From NCBI GenBank assembly GCA_023251095.1, contig JAHEZL010000004.1, forward strand, positions 112,226-164,034: a stretch of 51,809 bases of DNA, given 5' to 3'. Origin of the DNA: Flavobacteriales bacterium (lineage in GTDB: Bacteria; Bacteroidota; Bacteroidia; Flavobacteriales_C; GCA-002722245). The translations under genes were made by a program, and so were the position numbers. The notes beneath the pieces are model-generated. The model worked only from the letters and a program-made list of their open reading frames with translations, made no database searches and was not told the DNA's origin. Below are positions 36,325 through 44,394 of this stretch, one piece after another (position 1 is the first letter of the stretch; each line of letters opens with the position of its first letter).

Positions 36325-39300
36325 ATGATCCAGCGAGTTTTGTGCATATTTTACCTTCTGCTTATTGCCTTTGCCAAGGCATATGCTTTGCCCGATAATT
36401 TTAGATTCGTACATATTAATATTAATAACGGCTTGTCAAACAGTTCGGTGAATTGCTTTTATCAGGATCATTTGGGATTTATATGGATAGGTACCGAGAA
36501 CGGATTGAACAAATACGATGGCAGGAATTTTCAGGTTTTCAGGCACGACAGAAATCCAAGTTCCATCAGCAACGATAAAATAAATTGTGTTTTTGAGGAT
36601 AGTCGGCATTTCATTCTGGCAGGTACCAATCAGGGGATCAGTATTCTCGACAGAAGTACCAATAGTTTTAAAAATCTTATATTGAATGCGCCCGTTAATG
36701 TAATTTTTGAAGATGCTCAAAAAAATATCTGGTTTGGAACCGATCATGGTGAGCTGCATCTTTTGGACCCGGTGAGTTTTAAATCCACTCTCTTTTTAAA
36801 CAATGAAGCCAATGTACATTTAAGCTCTAATGCCATTAACTCAATAGCCGAAGACAATAATGGCAATTTGTTGATTGCCCGCGGAGGAACAGGGCTCAAT
36901 ATTTTTTCTGTTGCCCAAAGAAAATTTACGCAGTATTATAAAAAAGAGACCAATGATTTATCCGACAATTATATTCAAAGTCTTTTCTTCGATAAGAAGA
37001 AAAATGTACTTTGGATAGGCACTAAAAGAGGTCTGGATAAATTTGACGTGTCAAAAAAAATATTCAAAAATTATAAAAACACGGAATATGATCTTCAGCA
37101 TTTGTATTCCATTGCGATGAATAAAGATGGTAATTTATGGATAGGTACAGAAAGCAATGGGGTGTTTGTATTTGATCCTGCTAAAGAATCTTTTAAAAGT
37201 ATAAAGTCCAATTCTTTGAATGTGAACAGCCTTTCTAACAATCAAATCAGGAATTTATACATCGATAATGAAGGAAATATCTGGATAGGTTGCTATCGTG
37301 TGGGAATTAATTTGCTGACCAACACCAAGAATTTTTCTTTTTATCAATACACGCAAGGTGAAAAACAAACACTGAATAATAAAACGGTGCTAAGTGTTAT
37401 CGAAGACCGAAATAAAAATTTATGGATAGGAACAGAAGGTGGCGGATTGAATTTTCTGAATCGTAAAACAGGTGCTTTCACTTATTACAAACAAGGAGGA
37501 AATAATAGCTTGTCGGATAATACCGTTCAATCTCTGTATGAAGATAAAGAAGGAAAAATATGGATAGGGACTTACTCCGGTGGTATCAGCATTTTAAATC
37601 CGCACACCAATAAATTCACCTATTTTAAAGATCCCGATTCTGTTATGTTTCGCGGATCAAATGACATAAGAGCCATCACCGGTGATGAAAACGGAAATGT
37701 ATGGATTGCTTCCAATGGCAATGGAATCAGTAAATTCACCATCAATGGAAAAAGAATAGCGAATTACAGAACCGACTGGCAAAACAGAAATCGAACGCTG
37801 GTGACCAACTGGATACGATCCATTTACATTGATAAAAAAAATATGGTGTGGGTGGGAACGGTAACCGGAATCACCATTTTTGATCCCTCCAAAGAAGATT
37901 ACAAAAACATTAATAAAGATGGTGAGGAGGATCTTACCGTTTATTCTTTTTGTGAGGATGGAGATGGAAATATGTGGGTGGGCACAACGCTCGGACTCAA
38001 AAAATACAATCCTGAATCGCATTCTTTTAAAACCTTTACCATCGCTGACGGATTGCCCGACAATATCATCAACGGTATTTTAAAAGACGACAACAATAAT
38101 TTATGGATCAGTACCAATAACGGATTGTGTGCTTTTAATTATAAAACTGAAAAAGCAGTAAATTTTGATTTGGCCGATGGACTTCCTGATAACAATTTCA
38201 TCATTAGTTCTTTTTTCAAAGGGGCCAAGGGACAAATGTATTTCGGTAGCAATGACGGATTGCTTTATTTCTCTCCCAATAAAATAAAAACGTCGACTTT
38301 TATTCCTCCTATCACTTTAACCGATTTTAGGGTATACAACAAATCTGTTAAGATCGGGGATATGGATTCTCTTCTAAAAAGAGACATCAGTGCAACCAAA
38401 GAAATTATTTTGAATTACGACCAGTCGTTTTTTGCCTTTGAATATGCTGCACCCAATTATGCCAATCCCAAGAAAAATCAGTACAGATACAAACTGATTG
38501 ATTTTGATAAAGAATGGGTGTACAATGGTTCTTCCAATATTGCCTCCTATACTGATATTGCTCCGGGGACCTATACTTTTGTGGTCAATAATTCTGTTGA
38601 AAACGGAATATGGAATCCTTATCCTGTATCTATCCGGGTGATTGTACTTCCTCCGTTCTGGCTAACTGGCTGGGCGTATTTCTGTTATTTTTTAATCATT
38701 GTATTGTCGCTTTATTTTTCCCGACAATTTATCATCAATAGGGAAAAATTAAAAAACGATTTGAAATTGGAAAAAATGAAATCGGAAAAGGCGGAAGAAA
38801 TGAATAGCATGAAATTAAATTTCTTTACCAATGTATCGCATGAATTTAAAACTCCGTTGACCTTGATTATGGGGCCTATTGAGCAATTGCGGAAAAAAGG
38901 AAACACGGAAGAGGAAAAGGAAGCATATTATGAGCTAATACACAATAACAGTCAGAGATTGCTCAATTTGATCAACGAAGTTTTGGATCTCAATAAAATG
39001 GATTCAGGGAAATTGCAGATCCACAAAGAGAAATCTGATGTTGTTCATTTCATTAGAAATATCGCGACTTCTTTTCATTATGTTTCTGAGCAGAAAAAAA
39101 TACACTTGAAAATAAGTGCTCAGCAGGAACCTCTTTATTTTGTTTTTGATCCCGAAAAGCTGGAGAAAATTTTAGTGAATCTTTTGTCTAATGCTTTTAA
39201 GTTTACAAAAGAATACGGACTGATAGAGGTGAGCATAAAAAAGGAAAATGATTGTGTCGTAATCAGTGTAAAGGATAATGGATCTGGAATAGAAGAAAAA

Positions 39301-40311
39301 GATCTTCCCCATATTTTCGAGCGTTTTTATAAAGCCGAAAATCAGGAAGCCAACGCTGAAGGAACAGGCATCGGTCTTGCCTTTGTAAAAGAACTGGTGG
39401 AACTACACAACGGAAAAATTGAAGTGGAAAGTAAAGTGGGGGAGGGTGCTTCTTTCCATATTTATTTACCAATTACAGGAGAAAATGTTGTTGAAAACAG
39501 TGTGCTGCCAGCAAATAAGCTTGTTGCTCCTGAACAGGAAAGTGGTAAAATAAAAATCCTGATCATTGAAGACAATCCCGAAGTACGCTCGTTTTTAAAA
39601 AATGAGTTAGAGAAACTGGATTATCTTATTGAAGAAGCTCAAAACGGAAAAGTTGGCTTGGAAAAAGCTTTTCAAATTCTTCCCGACATGATCATCTCCG
39701 ATGTGATGATGCCTGAAATGGATGGTACGGAAGTTTGCAAACAGTTGAAAACCGATATCCGTACCAGTCATATTCCGGTGATTTTACTCACCGCAAAATC
39801 ATCCACCGAAAACCAGTTGAAAGGTTTTGAAACCGGTGCCGATGCTTATGTTACCAAACCTTACAACTTAAGTGTTCTTCAGTTGCAAATCAAAAATATT
39901 TTAAGCTTTAGGGAAAAACTCCGCAAGAAAGTGTCTGTTGATACTATGATTGACGCTAAGGAAATTACTGTAACCAATGCCGATGAAGCGCTGATGGAAA
40001 AAGCCATGCAGATTATTGAAAAAAATATTGCCGATACCGAATTCAGTGTCAATAAATTTGCCGCTGAAATCGGAATCGGACGAACCTTGTTTTATGCTAA
40101 AATCAAAAACATTACCGGACAAACAGTGAATGAATTCATTCAAACCATCCGATTAAAACATGCCGCCCGTATGCTGCTTAAAAGTGATGATACCATTGCT
40201 GAAATTGCTTATTCGGTTGGGTTCAATACTCCTAATTACTTTAGTAAATGTTTTAAAGATGCTTATGGTGTGCATCCTTCGCAGTATAGGGAGGAGAATA
40301 AGAAAGTCTGA
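36325..40311 (+). CDS. Hybrid two-component system sensor/regulator (HTCS-2)
   Basis: A 1328-residue paralogue of HTCS-1 with the same order of parts: signal peptide (MIQRVLCIFYLLLIAFAKAYA), propeller sensor (about 22-690), Y_Y_Y domain, one membrane span at about 784-798, HisKA with His839 (NVSHEFKTPL), HATPase (NLLSNAFKF, DNGSGIEEKDLPHIF, GTGIGLAFV), receiver with Asp1126 (SDVMMPEMDG) and AraC-type HTH (ADTEFSVNKFAAEIGIGRTLFY...AEIAYSVGFNTPNYFSKCF). The AraC domain is almost the same as in HTCS-1, so both may bind similar DNA sites, while sensor blades differ more. It precedes the GH81-GH128 operon on the same strand and diverges from a lectin gene. Sensing of a beta-1,3-glucan product is inferred from context. 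Confidence 0.96.
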   Translation: MIQRVLCIFYLLLIAFAKAYALPDNFRFVHININNGLSNSSVNCFYQDHLGFIWIGTENGLNKYDGRNFQVFRHDRNPSSISNDKINCVFEDSRHFILAGTNQGISILDRSTNSFKNLILNAPVNVIFEDAQKNIWFGTDHGELHLLDPVSFKSTLFLNNEANVHLSSNAINSIAEDNNGNLLIARGGTGLNIFSVAQRKFTQYYKKETNDLSDNYIQSLFFDKKKNVLWIGTKRGLDKFDVSKKIFKNYKNTEYDLQHLYSIAMNKDGNLWIGTESNGVFVFDPAKESFKSIKSNSLNVNSLSNNQIRNLYIDNEGNIWIGCYRVGINLLTNTKNFSFYQYTQGEKQTLNNKTVLSVIEDRNKNLWIGTEGGGLNFLNRKTGAFTYYKQGGNNSLSDNTVQSLYEDKEGKIWIGTYSGGISILNPHTNKFTYFKDPDSVMFRGSNDIRAITGDENGNVWIASNGNGISKFTINGKRIANYRTDWQNRNRTLVTNWIRSIYIDKKNMVWVGTVTGITIFDPSKEDYKNINKDGEEDLTVYSFCEDGDGNMWVGTTLGLKKYNPESHSFKTFTIADGLPDNIINGILKDDNNNLWISTNNGLCAFNYKTEKAVNFDLADGLPDNNFIISSFFKGAKGQMYFGSNDGLLYFSPNKIKTSTFIPPITLTDFRVYNKSVKIGDMDSLLKRDISATKEIILNYDQSFFAFEYAAPNYANPKKNQYRYKLIDFDKEWVYNGSSNIASYTDIAPGTYTFVVNNSVENGIWNPYPVSIRVIVLPPFWLTGWAYFCYFLIIVLSLYFSRQFIINREKLKNDLKLEKMKSEKAEEMNSMKLNFFTNVSHEFKTPLTLIMGPIEQLRKKGNTEEEKEAYYELIHNNSQRLLNLINEVLDLNKMDSGKLQIHKEKSDVVHFIRNIATSFHYVSEQKKIHLKISAQQEPLYFVFDPEKLEKILVNLLSNAFKFTKEYGLIEVSIKKENDCVVISVKDNGSGIEEKDLPHIFERFYKAENQEANAEGTGIGLAFVKELVELHNGKIEVESKVGEGASFHIYLPITGENVVENSVLPANKLVAPEQESGKIKILIIEDNPEVRSFLKNELEKLDYLIEEAQNGKVGLEKAFQILPDMIISDVMMPEMDGTEVCKQLKTDIRTSHIPVILLTAKSSTENQLKGFETGADAYVTKPYNLSVLQLQIKNILSFREKLRKKVSVDTMIDAKEITVTNADEALMEKAMQIIEKNIADTEFSVNKFAAEIGIGRTLFYAKIKNITGQTVNEFIQTIRLKHAARMLLKSDDTIAEIAYSVGFNTPNYFSKCFKDAYGVHPSQYREENKKV

Positions 40312-40380
40312 ACCTTGATTAAAGGATGAAAGTATGGGTAGTCAAGATAATCTTTTAATCAAGTGAATCAAGGTTCAGAC
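40306..40380 (+). terminator. Long nested stem after HTCS-2
   Basis: GTCTGAACCTTGATT (40306-40320, including the stop codon) pairs perfectly with 40366-40380, and GATTAAAGGAT (40317-40327) pairs with ATCTTTTAATC (40350-40360) with one mismatch. No clear T run follows, so it may protect or attenuate the transcript rather than end it. Its right arm repeats the hairpin core found at 28954-28977. Confidence 0.5.
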
Positions 40381-40406
40381 AACTTTACAGTCGTGTGCGC
40401 AAATAC

Positions 40407-40424
40407 TTGTTCAAACTTGAACAA
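40407..40424. promoter_or_regulatory. Palindrome TTGTTCAA-AC-TTGAACAA upstream of GH81
   Basis: Perfect 8-bp arms with a 2-base spacer, 120 bases before the GH81 start. The half site TTGTTCAAAC recurs upstream of the 12515 lectin gene (12610-12619, minus strand). A regulator-binding site is likely by form. Confidence 0.45.
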
Positions 40425-40431
40425 CACTGTT

Positions 40432-40460
40432 CGTACAAAAGTATATGGATTATGTACAAT
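40432..40460 (+). promoter_or_regulatory. Paired GTACAA sites upstream of GH81
   Basis: CGTACAAAAGTAT (40432-40444) and GTACAATAC (40454-40462) are about two helical turns apart. The first matches GTACAAAAGTGTAC upstream of the GH16 operon. A small inverted repeat GCATAC-N7-GTATGC at 40505-40523 lies in the likely leader. Confidence 0.4.
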
Positions 40461-40543
40461 ACAATATCACATTAGCGCGGTATTCAAATAGCTTAGAAGG
40501 AACAGCATACTTAAAATGTATGCAAACCTCTAAAACTTGAAAT

Positions 40544-43500
40544 ATGAAAAAACACTTTCTCAAAACATTTTTATTTGCAGCATTTATAATGTTATATGCA
40601 ATACAGGGTATTGTTGCACAAACCAATGTTCCTATAGTTCCTGTAGGAAAAGGTTCCTACGGAAATGGAACTCCCTTTGATCTTGTGAAAAACACCTGGG
40701 GCTCCAATGGCAACTGGGCAGTGTGGGATCAGCTGATGGCCATACACGGCAAGTGGCCGGCGAAATGGAAAGTGGGTGTGGCTGATACCAATACGCGTAT
40801 GATACCAACCAATGATGAATGGACGAGTATGATCTTCCAGCAAAATGGTAATTGGGGTGGAATGATATGGAACTCTCCAACCAATCTTGAATTGAAGCCC
40901 AGCGGATCTACCGTGTGGTTTCCCAATTCATGGACGGCCAATGGTTCTTCAATGAACACCGGTTATGGTGTTGAAGTGGAACCAACAGGAAGCACCATGG
41001 TGGCCAATAAATGTACGGTGAAGGATTGGTCGGATTGGCTAACACAATCGGAAATCACCGATGGTGCCAATAAAATGCAGGTGACCTTTGGACATGGATT
41101 CCCTTTTGTTTGGTTTGAACCTAATTTTGATCCCACCCTTCATATATGGGATGCGCCTTTTACAACGGATGGTGTGACGCCAATTACTACCTGGCCATTT
41201 ACCGGGGATCATTTTGTGGGAATGGCTTCAGGAAAAATGTTTGCCATTTTCATGCCGCCCAATACTACGGTGACAAAAGCAGCGGGTAATAAATTCAAAT
41301 TATCTTTTTCGGGACCCGATAAATATTTTGTTATTGGTTTATTAAATAAAGCTTCGGATCTGGATACCTTATATAAGTATGCTTATGTAAAACCTTTAAA
41401 CACTCAAGTGAAATGGGATTACAATCAATCACAAGCAAAAGTAAATACCACTTGGACGGTTAAAACCGTGAATTTAAAAGGTGCTGCCGAAACAAATGTT
41501 TTGCAGGGATTTATTCCTCACCATTATCAACGTGCCTTATCTACTCCGGTGTTTAACGGGATGACTTATTTAACGCCAAAAGGTACTTTGAAACTGGTAG
41601 CAGGAAAATCGTTTATTTTCTCTCATCGCTTCTCCGGAATTTTGCCCAATGTGCCGGTTCCTAAATACAATAAAAATGATAAGTATCCTTATGATTCTAC
41701 TTACATGGCGAGTACCATCACTGCGGCTAATGCGCGTACCGCTATGGGTACCGATATTTACTGGGGATTAAAACCTTTGCTGCAACAAGCGAAATATGCG
41801 GCCATCGCTGCCGAAACAAAACATCCTTTAGCCGGTGCACTAAAAGATAAAGTTAGAGCTGCATTTAAAGATTGGCTCACTTACACGCCGGGTGAAACTG
41901 CACATTGTTTTTACAGATATGATGAAAGCAGTCATTTGGGCGCCTTGGTAGGTTTTGATCCGGGAGGATATTCGGCAACTTTTACCGATCATGATATGTG
42001 TTACGGTTACATGATGTATGCTGCTGCAACGTATGCGATGAAAGATTCTACTTTCTTAAAAGATTTCGGAGGCATGTTGAAGTTAATGGCGAAGCACATC
42101 GACAACTGGGACCGTAGCGACAATAGTTTTCCTTTTTTGCGTTTGCTCGATCCATGGAACGGTCACAGCTGGGCGGGTGGTAACAGCGGAGCGGATGTGG
42201 AGTCGGTTTCCGAGTGTATGCAATTTGCATCGGGAATGTTTTTACTCGGTGAAATGATGGGCGACAATGCCATGCGTGATGCTGGTGCTTTTATTTATTC
42301 TACCATGTCGCGCGCTTATGATCAATACATCAGAGACGTCGACAACATCAATTTTTCTCCGAATTTTTCTTTAGGTGTTGCCGCTAAAATAAACAACAGC
42401 GGACCCTCTTTAGGAAATTATGTTGGCGGCGAAGGTTTGTACTGGATCAACTGGATTCCTTATGCTCCGGGAATGGACTTTTTGTATTCGGATACCACTG
42501 CCGCAAAAAATAAATTCAATCGCTTCATGACGGATTATGGTGCCAACATCAATGGTTGGGGAAGTGATTTTTTTAATAATCTAACACAATACGTTCAGGG
42601 TTTTGATAGAAATAAAGCTTTGCAAATGTGGCAGGATTACAACGTGCATTATCAGGGAAGTGATTTGAATGGGATCACTTATTATTACCTGCATTCGGCA
42701 GCTACACTGGGAAGTATTGATTGGAGTCGCTGGACTTCTTCTCCTACCAGTCAGGTTTATTACAATGATGTAACAAAGGTTTATACTTATGTTGCTTACA
42801 ATCCAACAGGGGTTGAACAAACCATAACAGCATATAATCAAGGTACACCCATCGGAGCTTTTAAAGTTCCACCATACACCACTATTGCAACTCATCTTGA
42901 TGCAATTTTGACTTCCATTAAAATTAACGGACCGGCAGATGTTGTGAAGCCTTCTGATCAAATGCAATTGAGTGTTGCAGGATTGGATCAGTATGGTGCT
43001 ACTATGAATTTAGTGTCTGCTGTTTCATGGAAAGTATTGTATGGAACAGGTACAATTGATAACAGTGGTTTGTACAGCGCACCTAATACAAATACTGATA
43101 GTGTTGTGATTCAGGCCAGCAGCGGAAATTTGAAAGCCACTTATAAATTGCGTGTTAATGATTTACGAAGATCGGTGAAACTAATCATCTTGCCTGATTA
43201 TCAGAAAGTGGTTCAGGGTTCGGTGATTTATTATGATGTAAAAGTGTATGATCAGTACGGAGGATTGTTGTCAACAAAAGGTACTACCTGGAAAACCACC
43301 GGTGGCGGTACAATGACAAGCGATGGTACTTTTATTTCTGATAATACCGTTGGTACATTTACCATTACTGCAACTTTAGGAGATTTATCATACAATGCAA
43401 TTGCTGTTGTTTATGCTCCGCTAAATCTTACGGATAATATTGCGCTCAACCGACCGTCTTTTACGGATAATTATGTCACTACCAACACTGCTCCGAAAGC

Positions 43501-44368
43501 CAATGATGGCAACACCACTACGCGTTGGGAAACCAAACAAAAAGCACAGGATGGAGATGCGCAACACTGGTGGTATGTGAAATTGGATACGGTGTATGAT
43601 TTGTCGCAAGTGGTGATTGTATGGGATGGAGCAGCAGCAGCGGTTTATGCTATTCAAACTTCTGCTGATGGTGTGAAATGGAAAACAGTGGATTCTACTT
43701 CAACCGGTGTGTGGGGTGCTACAGATAAATTTGATTTGTTTACAAAAAATGTAAGCACTCAGTATTTGCGCGTGTGGTGTTATGTGCGTGCTACCGATTA
43801 TGGATATTCTATAAAAGAATTTCAGGCTTATGGAACAAAATCGGTAACGCCTAAACCTTTGTCGAAAATCATTGTTAATCCGGGAGTGATCGATGTGAAA
43901 ATCGGACAAACATTTTCCTTCACTGCACTGGGATATAATCCCGATGGTAAATCGGTGGCCGCTCCCGGTACCTGGTCGGTAACAGGTGGTGGAACAATAA
44001 ATTTGTCAGGAGTTTTTACTGCGCAATCAGCAGGAACTTATACTGTGAAATTTCAAAGCGGATCGGTAATAGGAACGGCTACGGTAAATGTAGTGGCGGA
44101 TTATATGACTTTAGTAAACAGTCCGATAGTTAATTCCGAAGCTTTTGTTTTTTATCCTAATCCGGCCAATGATTATATCACCATCAATTCTAATTCAGCT
44201 ACAGCAACTGATTTATCAATACTGGATGTTTCAGGAAAAGTGATTTTGAGAGAAGTGATTCAACCCGGCGTAAATACAGTAAATGTAGAGCTTTTGTCTT
44301 CGGGCTTTTATTTTCTGCATCTTCAAATTAACAATACTATACTGTGCAATAAACTAATCAAACAATAA
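40544..44368 (+). CDS. Secreted GH81 endo-beta-1,3-glucanase with discoidin-like module and T9SS type A tag
   Basis: A 1274-residue protein with a signal peptide ending at IVAQ (residue 26). The GH81 domain covers about 28-770. The family's key acids are in place: Asp482 in FTDHDMCYGYM (general acid) and Glu553/Glu557 in DPWNGHSWAGGNSG...ESVSE (general base region). This family inverts and cuts beta-1,3-glucan internally, including insoluble curdlan and fungal wall glucan. Beyond it are two or three bacterial Ig-like domains (about 800-960 and 1110-1190) and an F5/8 type C (discoidin) module at about 965-1105 (ALNRPSFTDNY...WWYVKLDTVYDLSQVVIVWDG). The last 75 residues (VFYPNPANDYITINS...GFYFLHLQI) are the T9SS type A domain. 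An operon with GH128 is likely (26-base gap). Confidence 0.94.
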   Translation: MKKHFLKTFLFAAFIMLYAIQGIVAQTNVPIVPVGKGSYGNGTPFDLVKNTWGSNGNWAVWDQLMAIHGKWPAKWKVGVADTNTRMIPTNDEWTSMIFQQNGNWGGMIWNSPTNLELKPSGSTVWFPNSWTANGSSMNTGYGVEVEPTGSTMVANKCTVKDWSDWLTQSEITDGANKMQVTFGHGFPFVWFEPNFDPTLHIWDAPFTTDGVTPITTWPFTGDHFVGMASGKMFAIFMPPNTTVTKAAGNKFKLSFSGPDKYFVIGLLNKASDLDTLYKYAYVKPLNTQVKWDYNQSQAKVNTTWTVKTVNLKGAAETNVLQGFIPHHYQRALSTPVFNGMTYLTPKGTLKLVAGKSFIFSHRFSGILPNVPVPKYNKNDKYPYDSTYMASTITAANARTAMGTDIYWGLKPLLQQAKYAAIAAETKHPLAGALKDKVRAAFKDWLTYTPGETAHCFYRYDESSHLGALVGFDPGGYSATFTDHDMCYGYMMYAAATYAMKDSTFLKDFGGMLKLMAKHIDNWDRSDNSFPFLRLLDPWNGHSWAGGNSGADVESVSECMQFASGMFLLGEMMGDNAMRDAGAFIYSTMSRAYDQYIRDVDNINFSPNFSLGVAAKINNSGPSLGNYVGGEGLYWINWIPYAPGMDFLYSDTTAAKNKFNRFMTDYGANINGWGSDFFNNLTQYVQGFDRNKALQMWQDYNVHYQGSDLNGITYYYLHSAATLGSIDWSRWTSSPTSQVYYNDVTKVYTYVAYNPTGVEQTITAYNQGTPIGAFKVPPYTTIATHLDAILTSIKINGPADVVKPSDQMQLSVAGLDQYGATMNLVSAVSWKVLYGTGTIDNSGLYSAPNTNTDSVVIQASSGNLKATYKLRVNDLRRSVKLIILPDYQKVVQGSVIYYDVKVYDQYGGLLSTKGTTWKTTGGGTMTSDGTFISDNTVGTFTITATLGDLSYNAIAVVYAPLNLTDNIALNRPSFTDNYVTTNTAPKANDGNTTTRWETKQKAQDGDAQHWWYVKLDTVYDLSQVVIVWDGAAAAVYAIQTSADGVKWKTVDSTSTGVWGATDKFDLFTKNVSTQYLRVWCYVRATDYGYSIKEFQAYGTKSVTPKPLSKIIVNPGVIDVKIGQTFSFTALGYNPDGKSVAAPGTWSVTGGGTINLSGVFTAQSAGTYTVKFQSGSVIGTATVNVVADYMTLVNSPIVNSEAFVFYPNPANDYITINSNSATATDLSILDVSGKVILREVIQPGVNTVNVELLSSGFYFLHLQINNTILCNKLIKQ

Positions 44369-44394
44369 AAACTGTCATTAAAAAAACATACACT

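Noticed and set aside
36001-36398. 143-residue plus-strand frame at 35967-36398 overlapping the HTCS-2 start
   Set aside because: It runs through the divergent promoter region and overlaps HTCS-2 in another frame; no protein-like features.
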